Shown one piece after another: positions 1 through 6,661 of a stretch of DNA of 20,087 nucleotides. This DNA is from F1-60-MAGs163 sp046091165 (GTDB lineage: Bacteria > Actinomycetota > Thermoleophilia > Solirubrobacterales > Solirubrobacteraceae). A model generated the notes under the pieces. It saw only the letters and a program-made list of their open reading frames with translations, was not told where the DNA came from and did no database searches. The translations under genes and the position numbers were made by a program. Position 1 is the first letter of the stretch; the number at the start of each line of letters is the position of its first letter. The stretch spans positions 1 through 20,087 of the forward strand of contig JBJTBE010000090.1 in the NCBI GenBank assembly GCA_046091165.1, read 5' to 3'.

Positions 1-2586
1 GCCGCCGGACTGGTGGTAGCGCTCGAGAACCTGGTGGAAGACGATCCCGAAGCGCTGGTTTAGCGTCGGCTCCTGGGGGATCCGGTAGACGCGGGCGAAC
101 TTGTAACGCAGCGGGCAGGAGCGGTAGGTCTCGATATCCGAGGCGCTGAGCACCAGCCCCTCGCCGCGGCGGGGCAGGAACCCCTCCAGCGAGGGCTCGG
201 CGCGCCGGGCGATGGCCGCGGCGCGCTCCTCGGTCTCCCGCTCGGCGGCCAGCACCAGCTCGTCGAGCGGGCTGGACTCCAGCGCCTCGCGCTGGACCGT
301 CGTCGCCGACTGGAGCAGCACGGCGTTGGCCTGGGCCAGGGCCTCCTCGACGCTCTGGCCCTCGGGCCGGCCGATCACCGCGGCGAGCTTGACCAGCTCT
401 AGGTAGCGGACGATCCCGAGCGTGACGTCGAGGTCGTTGTCGAGCCGCAGCTCGCCGATCGTGCCCGCCACCCGCGGCAGGTCGCCCATCAGCTCGTCGC
501 GCAGCTCGGCGAAGGCGCCGTGGAGGGTCTCGTCGGTCCCGAAGAGCTCCTCGCGGCGCTCCTGCCAGTCGGCGCCGGCGGCGGCCAGCGCCTCCTCGGC
601 CAGGGGAGAGGCCGGCTGCAGCGCGCCGCGCCGGCCGCGGTGCACCCAGCAGAGCACCACCCGCTCGCGGGCGCGGGTGATCCCCAGGTAGGCCAGCCGG
701 CGCATCGCGGCCAGGTGGGAGTCCGGGCCCGCGCCGGGGCCGGAAGCGCCATCGACCAGCTCTTCCGGAACCGGCTCGGGTCCGGCGGCGACGACGCCGG
801 GGATCCTCGAGGCCTGCATCCCGAGCAGGAAGACGTGGTCGAACTCGCGGCCGCCGGCGGCCGACATCTCGAGCACCTCCACCGCGCCGGAGCGCCCGCG
901 CTCGCCCGAGCCGTCGTCCTCGCGCAGGCCGGCCTCGGCGGCGGCCACCAGGTAGAGGGCGAAGTCCCGGGCGGTGGCCTGGGGCGAGCGGCGCGAGAAG
1001 CGGGAGGCCAGCTCCTCGAGCCGGGCCAGGGCGATCAGCCGCTCGACGATGTCGGCCTGCGCGGCGAAGAGGTGCTGGCGGCGCACCCCGAGCCTGTCGA
1101 TCAGCCGGTGGACGAAGAGCTCGGGACGCGAGGTGTCGATCGCCGCCTGGGCCTGGGACTGGAGCCGGAGGAAGGCCTGGATCCGTTCGCGGGCCTCGGG
1201 CGGCAGCTGCGGTGACTCGGTGGCCGCCTCCAGCGCGGAGACCATGTCGAGCTTGCGGCGCCGGGCGATCTGCACGCAGCGCGCCAGGTCGGCGGCCCGC
1301 AGCTCGACCGGCGGCCGGGCCAGCGCGCGCACGACGGCGCTGGAGTCGCCCGGGTCGCTCAGGAGGCGCAGCCAGGCCAGCACGTCGCGCACCTCGACCC
1401 GGTCGAAGAGGTCGTCGGCGCCGGCGATCCGGTGGGGGATGTCGCGCTCGGCCAGGGCGGTGTCGACCGCCCGCCCGTCGGCGCCGATCTCCTTCACCAG
1501 CACGCCGATCCGCTCGGGGGCCACCCCGTCGCGCACCAGGCGCTCGACCTCGGCGGCGACGGCCTGCCCCTGGGCGTGCTCGTTCTCGCAGCGCCAGCCC
1601 TCGACCGTGCCGCCCTCCCGCGCCTCGGCCTCCGGGGCGCTGCGCCCCTCGACCGGGGCGACGACGGCTTCGGCGGCGCCCATCACTCTCCCCGGGCAGC
1701 GCAGTGACAGGTCCAGCGCCGCGCGGCGGGCGTCGGGCAGCTCGGCGAGGATCGCGGCCAGGTTGCCGGAGCCGGGCAGTGCGTGGGGCGAGATCGCCTC
1801 GTCCTCGCAGGCGGCGAAGGCGACCCCGCCGTGGGTGGAGCCGAGCGCGAGGGCGAGGCGCAGCGCCGCGCGGCTGAGGTCCTGGGCGTCGTCGACGAGC
1901 AGCTGGCGGTGGCGGCCGGCGATCCGCTCGCGGGCCGAGGGGCGCCCGAGCAGCTCGATCGCCCGCAGCACGAGCTCGCCCTCGTCCATCGCGCCCTCCT
2001 CGGCCAGCATCCGGTCGTGGGTGGCGAAGATCTCGGCGAACTCGCGCTCCCGGCCGGCCTCCTCGTCGGCGGCGGGAAGGGCCGCGGCCCAGCGGGCGAA
2101 GCGGTCGGCGGTGACCATCTCGGCCTTGAGGCGGTCGATCCGGGCGATGATCGCCGAGAGCATCGCCGCGGCGTTGCCGCTGAAGTCGTGGTGGCGTACG
2201 CTCAGCTCACCGACCCGCTCGAGCAGCATGGCCAGCCGGTCGGCGCCGGCGGCGATGGCGATGAACGGGTCGGCGCCGCCCTCGGGCAGCTCCTCGCGCA
2301 GCAGCCTCAGGGCGAGGCTGCGGACGGTCATCACCGGCAGTTCGGAGAAGCCGTGCTCGAGGCGCTCCTCGATCTGCAGGCGCATCGCGTCGGCGTCGGC
2401 CTCCGAGCGGCAGAGGGCCACCACCTGCTCGGGCGCGAGCCCCGTGTCGGTGCAGAGCGAGGCGAAGCGGGCGGCCAGTGCCGTGGTGCGGCCGGTGCCG
2501 GCGGCGCCGTCCACCACCAGCGGCCCGCCCCGGAAGTCGACGACCTCAAGCTGGCCTGCGGTGAGCTCGAAGTCGGTTGACGGCAC
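1..2586 (-). CDS. UvrD-like helicase with C-terminal RecB-type nuclease domain (3' end outside window)
   Basis: I translated this frame by hand; it is open from a GTG at 2586 to the left edge (862 codons, no stop). Superfamily 1 helicase signatures appear in order: a Q-motif glutamine (Q12), a Walker A-like GAAGTGRT (27-34), a Walker B-like LLVDDAQD (229-236), a motif V-like SAAGGREFDHVFLLG (from about 575), and an intact motif VI, RRLAYLGITRARER (Arg finger about R638). From about residue 813, LSASDIETYRSCPLRYKF followed by RFGIVFHQVLERYH resembles the start of the PD-(D/E)XK nuclease domain of AddB, AdnA/B and RecB; the nuclease core lies off-window. Known relatives resect double-strand breaks in AddAB/AdnAB complexes. 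Two motor residues differ from consensus: Walker A Lys is R33, and the Walker B Glu is D233. It may therefore be the weak or passive subunit of a heterodimer. No Shine-Dalgarno precedes the GTG, and a TATCCT -10 fits a leaderless start. Confidence 0.9.
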   Translation of the reverse strand, partial: MPSTDFELTAGQLEVVDFRGGPLVVDGAAGTGRTTALAARFASLCTDTGLAPEQVVALCRSEADADAMRLQIEERLEHGFSELPVMTVRSLALRLLREELPEGGADPFIAIAAGADRLAMLLERVGELSVRHHDFSGNAAAMLSAIIARIDRLKAEMVTADRFARWAAALPAADEEAGREREFAEIFATHDRMLAEEGAMDEGELVLRAIELLGRPSARERIAGRHRQLLVDDAQDLSRAALRLALALGSTHGGVAFAACEDEAISPHALPGSGNLAAILAELPDARRAALDLSLRCPGRVMGAAEAVVAPVEGRSAPEAEAREGGTVEGWRCENEHAQGQAVAAEVERLVRDGVAPERIGVLVKEIGADGRAVDTALAERDIPHRIAGADDLFDRVEVRDVLAWLRLLSDPGDSSAVVRALARPPVELRAADLARCVQIARRRKLDMVSALEAATESPQLPPEARERIQAFLRLQSQAQAAIDTSRPELFVHRLIDRLGVRRQHLFAAQADIVERLIALARLEELASRFSRRSPQATARDFALYLVAAAEAGLREDDGSGERGRSGAVEVLEMSAAGGREFDHVFLLGMQASRIPGVVAAGPEPVPEELVDGASGPGAGPDSHLAAMRRLAYLGITRARERVVLCWVHRGRRGALQPASPLAEEALAAAGADWQERREELFGTDETLHGAFAELRDELMGDLPRVAGTIGELRLDNDLDVTLGIVRYLELVKLAAVIGRPEGQSVEEALAQANAVLLQSATTVQREALESSPLDELVLAAERETEERAAAIARRAEPSLEGFLPRRGEGLVLSASDIETYRSCPLRYKFARVYRIPQEPTLNQRFGIVFHQVLERYHQSGG

Positions 2587-2591
2587 ACCCG

Positions 2592-2598
2592 TAGGATA
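2592..2598. promoter_or_regulatory. Overlapping divergent -10 hexamers between helicase and IMPase genes
   Basis: Only 19 bp separate the two start codons. The plus strand reads TAGGAT at 2592-2597, and the minus strand reads TATCCT at 2598-2593. Both fit the TANNNT -10 pattern. The minus hexamer places +1 exactly on the GTG at 2586, and the plus hexamer lies 8 nt before the ATG at 2606. Neither has a convincing -35, and neither gene has a Shine-Dalgarno. A shared symmetric promoter giving leaderless mRNAs in both directions is the simplest reading, but it is inferred. Confidence 0.5.
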
Positions 2599-2605
2599 CG
2601 CCCGG

Positions 2606-3457
2606 ATGGCGCCCCCGACCGAGCTTCCCGAAGGCGACTGGCTCGGCGCCTGCCGGCGGGCCACCGAGGCGATCCAGGAGGTTCTCGCCGCGGCGACGAC
2701 CCGCGAGGAGCGCGTGCTCGAGACCGGCGAGACCGGCGAGGGGGGCGACCGCACCCTGGCCATCGACCTGGCCGCCGAGGACGCCGTGTTCGCCGAGCTC
2801 GAGGCGCTCCACGACGCCGGCGCGCGCTTCACGGCGATCTCCGAGGAGCGCGGGCGGGTCGACTTCGGCGACCCGGAGGTGCTCGTGGTGATCGACCCGA
2901 TCGACGGCTCGCTCAACGCCAAGCGCGGGCTGCGCGCCGCCTCGCTCTCGGTGGCCGTGGCGAGCGGCCCGACGATGGGCGACGTGGTCTTCGGCTTCGT
3001 CCACGACCTGGGCACCGGGGAGGAGTGGACGGCAACGGCCGGCGACGGGGCCCGCCTGGACGGCGAGCCCCTGGCCCCGGTGCTGCCCGAGCGCCGGCTC
3101 CCCGACGGGCGCCTGGAGCTGGTGCTGGCCGAGATGTCGGCGCCGGCCTCGGTGGCCCGGGCGGTCGACGGGCTGGTGGAGGGGGCCAACCGGGTCCGCG
3201 TGATGGGCTCGGTGGCGATCGCCTGCTGCCAGGTGGCCGACGGGCGCGCCGACGCGATGGTCTCGCTCGGCGGCTGCCGCGCGGTCGACGCCGCCGCGGC
3301 CCAGTACGTGGTGCGCCAAGCCGGGGGCGTGGTGCGCTTCGAGGGCCCGGGCGGACCCCTGGACTTACCGCTGGCCGACTTCGACGCGCGCGCGGCGATG
3401 GTCGCGGCGGCCTCCGCGCCGGCCGCCGACGACGCCGCGCGGATAATCCGCGGCTGA
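2606..3457 (+). CDS. Inositol monophosphatase-family phosphatase
   Basis: A 283-residue protein of the Mg-dependent IMPase/FBPase-like fold, close to the usual family length. The metal and phosphate motifs are present: GGDRTLAIDLAAE (46-58), ISEERG with the metal-binding Glu pair (E80, E81), DPIDGSLN (97-104, the canonical DPIDGT/S motif), and CRAVDAAAAQYVV (224-236), where D228 stands for the Asp of the usual WDxAAG motif although the Trp is absent. It likely removes phosphate from a sugar or polyol phosphate in the cytosol. The exact substrate (inositol-1-phosphate, fructose-1,6-bisphosphate, histidinol phosphate or PAP) cannot be read from the motifs. The frame stays open far upstream across the helicase gene, but similarity begins only at the ATG at 2606, which follows a TAGGAT -10 by 8 nt and has no ribosome-binding site. 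It diverges from the helicase gene. Confidence 0.88.
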   Translation: MAPPTELPEGDWLGACRRATEAIQEVLAAATTREERVLETGETGEGGDRTLAIDLAAEDAVFAELEALHDAGARFTAISEERGRVDFGDPEVLVVIDPIDGSLNAKRGLRAASLSVAVASGPTMGDVVFGFVHDLGTGEEWTATAGDGARLDGEPLAPVLPERRLPDGRLELVLAEMSAPASVARAVDGLVEGANRVRVMGSVAIACCQVADGRADAMVSLGGCRAVDAAAAQYVVRQAGGVVRFEGPGGPLDLPLADFDARAAMVAAASAPAADDAARIIRG

Positions 3458-3548
3458 ATTCAACCCGTATCCACAGCGATCTGCGCCCTTTTCCCGCAGT
3501 CTGCGGGCCTGTAACCGCGCAGGAGCCCAGGTTTATTTATGGGCAGCA

Positions 3549-3564
3549 GCGAACACCTGTTCGC
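3549..3564. promoter_or_regulatory. LexA/SOS box (GCGAAC-N4-GTTCGC)
   Basis: A perfect 6-bp inverted repeat, GCGAAC and GTTCGC, is separated by ACCT. It contains the GAAC-N4-GTTC core bound by LexA in Bacillus and actinobacteria. It sits in the 169-bp gap between the IMPase gene and the basic coiled-coil gene, where the -35 region would be for a TACTCT -10 at 3573. Bound LexA would block that promoter. The match is seen directly; LexA regulation is inferred. Confidence 0.72.
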
Positions 3565-3572
3565 AAGTTTGA

Positions 3573-3578
3573 TACTCT
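3573..3578 (+). promoter_or_regulatory. Candidate -10 element of the basic coiled-coil gene
   Basis: TACTCT fits TANNNT in an AT-richer stretch. It would give a start near 3585 and a leader of about 42 nt. TAATCT at 3586-3591 is an alternative. No clear -35 is visible; the LexA box occupies that position. The rest of the gap (3458-3548) holds no recognisable gene. Confidence 0.4.
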
Positions 3579-3626
3579 CCAGACCTAATCTCATTACTTC
3601 TAAGTAACTCGGAAGGGAAGGAAGAA

Positions 3627-4118
3627 ATGGCTACCACCACCCGCAAGACCACGGCCCGCAAGCCGGCCGCCCGCAAGAGCGCCCCGAAGAGCGGGGCACA
3701 GACCAAGACCCGCGCCACCAAGGCCAAGGTCGAGACCAGCCCCGTCGAGCGGGCCGCCTACCTGCAGGTCGGCGCCGCGCTCGCCGTGCGCGACACCGTC
3801 GTGGAGGCGATCAGCGAGCTTCGCGAGCTGCGTGACCGCGACGCCGCGACCCGCGAGCTCAACAAGCTCGAGCGCCGCGGCCGCACCGCCAGCAATCGCG
3901 TGGAGCGCCGGGTGCGCCAGCGCCGCAACCGCGTCGAGCGCGAGCTCAAGCGCAACCGCACCCGCGTGGAGCGCGAGCTGCGCACCCGCCGCCGCGACGC
4001 CGAGAAGCAGATCAAGGTCGTACGCAAGGACGCCACGCGCCTGGTCGACGAGGTGACCTCGTCGGTCGAGGAGCGGATCGGCCCGGTCGTCGAGCGCTTC
4101 CAGAAGGTCGCCGCCTGA
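3627..4118 (+). CDS. Highly basic hendecad-repeat coiled-coil protein, probably nucleic-acid binding
   Basis: A 163-residue protein I cannot assign to a named family with certainty. Residues 1-36 form a Lys/Arg/Ala/Thr-rich tail (TRKTTARKPAARKSAPK) like those of histone H1-like and HU-extension proteins. Residues 40-85 form an amphipathic helix (YLQVGAALAVRDTVVEAISE) reminiscent of HBHA/phasin-like proteins. From N90 to V155 there are six consecutive 11-residue units with a recurring RVER core, the spacing of a hendecad coiled coil. There is no signal peptide or membrane segment. The strong ribosome-binding stretch GGAAGGGAAGGAAG lies just before the ATG. A LexA box upstream and a hairpin downstream make it a monocistronic, possibly DNA-damage-induced unit. 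A role in compacting or protecting DNA is inference; an HBHA-like surface or lipid-binding role is the main alternative. Confidence 0.85.
   Translation: MATTTRKTTARKPAARKSAPKSGAQTKTRATKAKVETSPVERAAYLQVGAALAVRDTVVEAISELRELRDRDAATRELNKLERRGRTASNRVERRVRQRRNRVERELKRNRTRVERELRTRRRDAEKQIKVVRKDATRLVDEVTSSVEERIGPVVERFQKVAA
3894..4091 (+). repeat. Six in-frame 33-bp units encoding hendecads
   Basis: Successive 33-nt blocks start at 3894, 3927, 3960, 3993, 4026 and 4059. The first three are clearly similar at protein level (NRVERRVRQRR, NRVERELKRNR, TRVERELRTRR); the last three keep only the periodicity. This looks like ancient internal duplication kept by coiled-coil geometry. Confidence 0.65.
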
Positions 4119-4147
4119 GCGGGGCGCCACACCACTGAGCAGTACCG

Positions 4148-4171
4148 ACGGCCCGCCACCCGGCGGGCCGT
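4148..4171. terminator. Hairpin terminator after the basic coiled-coil gene
   Basis: A perfect 10-bp stem, ACGGCCCGCC and GGCGGGCCGT, has the 4-nt loop ACCC and starts 30 bp after the stop codon. The tail TGCCGTTTC is only weakly U-rich, as is common in GC-rich genomes. It separates this gene from mrp. The remaining gap to 4249 shows nothing further except a possible CACAAT -10 at 4238-4243. Confidence 0.7.
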
Positions 4172-4249
4172 TGCCGTTTCGGGGGCCGGCCACCCGGGCA
4201 CCCTGAGCGCGGGCCCCGGCCGGGCACGCGGCTTTGCCACAATGGGGCC

Positions 4250-5395
4250 ATGGCTACGCGCGAACAGGTCATGAGCTCCCTCGAGACGGTCATCGACCCC
4301 GAGCTGAGGCGTTCGATCGTCGAGCTGGGAATGGTCCGCTCGATCGACATCTCCGATGACGGCGCCGTGGCGGTGACCGTCTCCCTCACCACGCCCGGCT
4401 GCCCGATCAAGGGCCACTTCGAGCAGGCGGTGGCCGGCGCCGCCGGCGGGCTGGACGGCGTCAGCTCGGTGTCGGTCGCCTTCGACGTGCTAAGCGACCA
4501 GGAGAAGGGAGAGCTGCAGCGCAAGCTCGGCCGCGGCTCGCTGCCGGAGGGCGCGCTGGCCCAGGTGGCCAATGTCGTCTGCATCGGCTCGGGCAAGGGC
4601 GGCGTGGGCAAGTCCTCGATCACCGCCAACCTCGCCGCGGCGCTGGCCGCCGACGGCAAGAGCGTCGGGGTGCTCGACGCCGACGTCTGGGGCTACTCGA
4701 TCCCGCGCATGTTCGGCGTCACCGGCCGCCCGCCGGTGTCGGCCGAGCGCAAGATCATCCCGCTGGAGGCCGGCGGCGTGAAGGTGATGTCGATCGGCTT
4801 CTTCGTGGAGGAGGACGCCGCCGTCGTCTGGCGCGGCCCGATGCTCCACAAGGCGCTCACCCAGTTTCTCGAGGATGTCGAGTGGGGCGCCCTGGACTTC
4901 CTGCTCGTCGACCTGCCCCCGGGCACCGGCGACGTCTCTATGACCCTCGCCCAGCTCCTGCCCCAGGCCCAGTTCGTGATCGTCACCACGCCGCAGCCGA
5001 CCGCGCAGAAGGTGGCGCGGCGCTCGGCCGAGATGGCCGCCAAGGTCGGCCTCGAGGTGGGAGGCGTAGTCGAGAACATGGCGGGCTTCGTCACCCCCGA
5101 CGGGGAGCGCTACGCGATCTTCGGCGAGGGCGGCGGCCAGGAGCTCGCCGACGAGCTAGGGGTGCCGATGCTGGGCAAGGTTCCGCTGACCATGCCGCTG
5201 CGCGAGCAGGCCGACGCCGGCGTTCCGCTGGTCGCCGCCGACCCTGACGACCCGGCCGCCCAGGCGATCCGCCAGGCGGCCCGCGGGCTGGTGGCGATCT
5301 TCCCGGACGAGCTTCCGATCCTCCAGGCGGCGCCGGCCTCCGACGGCCCGGGCGAAGGGCCGCGGCCGGTCGGAACCGAGCTCCCTATGGCCTAG
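4250..5395 (+). CDS. mrp: Mrp/ApbC-type P-loop ATPase, Fe-S cluster carrier family
   Basis: A 381-residue cytosolic protein with the two-domain layout of bacterial Mrp. An N-terminal MIP18/DUF59 domain (about 1-85) carries the conserved TTPGCPIKGH (Cys51). A MinD/NBP35-type ATPase follows, with the deviant Walker A GSGKGGVGKSS (113-123), VLDADVWGYSIPRMFG (141-156) and DLPPGTGD (221-228). Family members hold and transfer Fe-S clusters. The C-terminal CxxC that bridges the cluster in many Mrp/NBP35 proteins is missing: after VENMAGF comes VTPDGERYAIFGEGGG with no cysteine. I recall mycobacterial Mrp sharing this feature, so it may be an actinobacterial trait. The ATG has no good Shine-Dalgarno, and a CACAAT hexamer 6 nt upstream hints at a leaderless start. 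It converges on the ferredoxin gene, a fitting neighbour for an Fe-S factor. Confidence 0.93.
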   Translation: MATREQVMSSLETVIDPELRRSIVELGMVRSIDISDDGAVAVTVSLTTPGCPIKGHFEQAVAGAAGGLDGVSSVSVAFDVLSDQEKGELQRKLGRGSLPEGALAQVANVVCIGSGKGGVGKSSITANLAAALAADGKSVGVLDADVWGYSIPRMFGVTGRPPVSAERKIIPLEAGGVKVMSIGFFVEEDAAVVWRGPMLHKALTQFLEDVEWGALDFLLVDLPPGTGDVSMTLAQLLPQAQFVIVTTPQPTAQKVARRSAEMAAKVGLEVGGVVENMAGFVTPDGERYAIFGEGGGQELADELGVPMLGKVPLTMPLREQADAGVPLVAADPDDPAAQAIRQAARGLVAIFPDELPILQAAPASDGPGEGPRPVGTELPMA

Positions 5396-5416
5396 GCCGC
5401 AGGGCGCCCCGGCCGG

Positions 5417-5683
5417 TCAGGACTTGCCGGAGTAGTAGTCGGCGTTGATCTGTGCGAACTTCTGCCACTCGTCGGGCAGCTGGTCCTCGGCGAAGCAGGC
5501 GTCCACCGGGCAGGCTTCCACGCAGGCGTCGCAGTCGATGCACTCTTCGGGGTCGATGTAGAGCATCTCGACCTTGTCGTAGTCGGGCTCGTCCTGGGTC
5601 GGGTGGATGCAGTCCACCGGGCAGACCTCGACGCAAGAATTGTCCTTGGTGCCGATGCACGGCTCAGCGATTACGTAGGCCAT
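5417..5683 (-). CDS. fdxA: 7Fe ferredoxin ([3Fe-4S][4Fe-4S]), FdxA type
   Basis: An 88-residue cytosolic electron carrier starting MAYVIAEPCIGTKDNSC. The cysteine spacing matches Azotobacter FdI-type ferredoxins: C9-x7-C17-x3-C21-P-x2-C25, then C48-x2-C51-x2-C54-x3-C58-P. By analogy, C9, C17 and C58 hold the 3Fe-4S cluster and C21, C48, C51 and C54 the 4Fe-4S cluster. The loop between the halves (HPTQDEPDYDKVEM) is longer than in proteobacterial FdxA. The ATG is the only start that preserves the family N-terminus. AAGGAG lies 14 nt upstream, rather far, with AGAAG nearer. A TACTCT -10 at 5734-5729 would give a leader of about 39 nt. The partner enzymes are unknown. Confidence 0.95.
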   Translation of the reverse strand: MAYVIAEPCIGTKDNSCVEVCPVDCIHPTQDEPDYDKVEMLYIDPEECIDCDACVEACPVDACFAEDQLPDEWQKFAQINADYYSGKS

Positions 5684-5728
5684 CGTGGGCTTCTTTTCTC
5701 CTTCGAGGGCGAAGTTCCTGTTGGCCGC

Positions 5729-5734
5729 AGAGTA
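5729..5734 (-). promoter_or_regulatory. Candidate -10 element of fdxA
   Basis: TACTCT on the minus strand, predicting a start near 5722 and a leader with a purine-rich ribosome-binding region. It is the same hexamer as upstream of the coiled-coil gene. No -35 is evident. Confidence 0.45.
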
Positions 5735-5758
5735 CCGGGGCGGGCCGTCGGGCCGCGG

Positions 5759-5764
5759 TACGCT
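5759..5764 (+). promoter_or_regulatory. Candidate -10 element giving a leaderless SDR mRNA
   Basis: TACGCT (TANNNT) ends 6 nt before the ATG at 5771, so the usual spacing puts +1 on the A of the start codon. No Shine-Dalgarno precedes the ATG (CAGGCG only). Leaderless translation is inferred. Confidence 0.5.
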
Positions 5765-5770
5765 CAGGCG

Positions 5771-6646
5771 ATGCTGCTGGTCACCGGCGCGACCGGTTTC
5801 ATCGGCTCGTCGCTGCTGCCAAGGCTGACCGATTCCGGGACCCCGGTGCGCTGCCTGGTCCGCGACCCGCGGCGGCTCGGCGCCGAGCGGGTGAAGGTCC
5901 AGATCTCCCTCGGCGAGCTGACCGACCACCGCGCCCTGCGCAACGCCGTGCGTGGCGTGCGGACGGTGATCCACCTCGGCGCGGCCTCCAGCGACCAGCC
6001 GCGGGCGACGATCGAGGAGCTCGGCTCGATCGCCACCTGGCGCCTGGTCGAAGCGGCCGAGCGGGCCGGCGTCGAGCGGATGATCTTCATGTCGGCGCTG
6101 GGCGCCGGCTTCGACGCGCCCACGCGCCTGCTGCGTGACAAGGCGATCGCCCAGGACGCCGTCGCCAGTGCCACGTTCTCCACCTCCACGCTCGCTCCCT
6201 CGCTGGTCGCCGGCGCCGACGACGGGCTGCAGGCCGCGACCGCGGCCCTGGCCCGGCTGCCCCTCTTTCCCCTGTCCGGGGGCGGGCGTGGCACCTTCGA
6301 GCCGGCCTGGGTCGAGGACGTGGTGACGGCGATCGAGGCCGAGCTGGCGCTCGGTCCCCAGCCGGGCCACCGGCGCCTCGAGCTCGCCGGCCCCGAGCGC
6401 CTGCGCGGCCGCCAGGTCGCGCGGCTCGGGCTGCGGGCCGCGGCGGCCCGGCGGCTGATCGTGCCGGCCTCGCCCTCCTGGGTGGCCTCCTCGCTGCGGC
6501 TGCTGGGGGGCGGCGGCGCGCTCCCCAAGGCCTGGGACCCGGAGGCCTTCCTGGGCGCCGAGATGACCAGCGCCGAGGGCGTCGCCGGCTTCCGGGAGCT
6601 GGGGATCTCCCCGCTCTCGTTCACCGAGGTGCTCGGGCTCGCCTGA
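5771..6646 (+). CDS. Atypical SDR-family NAD(P)-binding protein (NmrA/NDUFA9-like)
   Basis: A 291-residue Rossmann-fold protein. The N-terminal MLLVTGATGFIGSSL (1-15) is the extended/atypical SDR dinucleotide-binding motif TGxxGxxG. VRCLVRDPRRL ends the second strand, and VRTVIHLGAA (about 78-87) and MIFMSALGAG follow the fold. The classical YxxxK catalytic pair is not evident where expected (TRLLRDKAIAQDAV has the Lys but no Tyr four residues before). It may therefore bind NAD(P)H for a sensory or assembly role rather than as a dehydrogenase, as in NDUFA9-like proteins. The substrate is unknown. It diverges from fdxA and converges on the amidase gene, with only 15 bp between the stop codons and no clear terminator. 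Confidence 0.88.
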   Translation: MLLVTGATGFIGSSLLPRLTDSGTPVRCLVRDPRRLGAERVKVQISLGELTDHRALRNAVRGVRTVIHLGAASSDQPRATIEELGSIATWRLVEAAERAGVERMIFMSALGAGFDAPTRLLRDKAIAQDAVASATFSTSTLAPSLVAGADDGLQAATAALARLPLFPLSGGGRGTFEPAWVEDVVTAIEAELALGPQPGHRRLELAGPERLRGRQVARLGLRAAAARRLIVPASPSWVASSLRLLGGGGALPKAWDPEAFLGAEMTSAEGVAGFRELGISPLSFTEVLGLA

Positions 6647-6661
6647 GCCCGCCGCGCCCGG

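Noticed and set aside
2577..2597. TTGACG as -35 for the IMPase promoter
   Set aside because: It is only 9 bp from the TAGGAT -10 and no -10 lies at the normal 17-bp spacing.
974..2605. Long plus-strand open frame running into the IMPase gene
   Set aside because: It is the antisense shadow of the helicase gene: composition is Ser/Arg-rich low-complexity and recognisable IMPase sequence begins only at the ATG at 2606.
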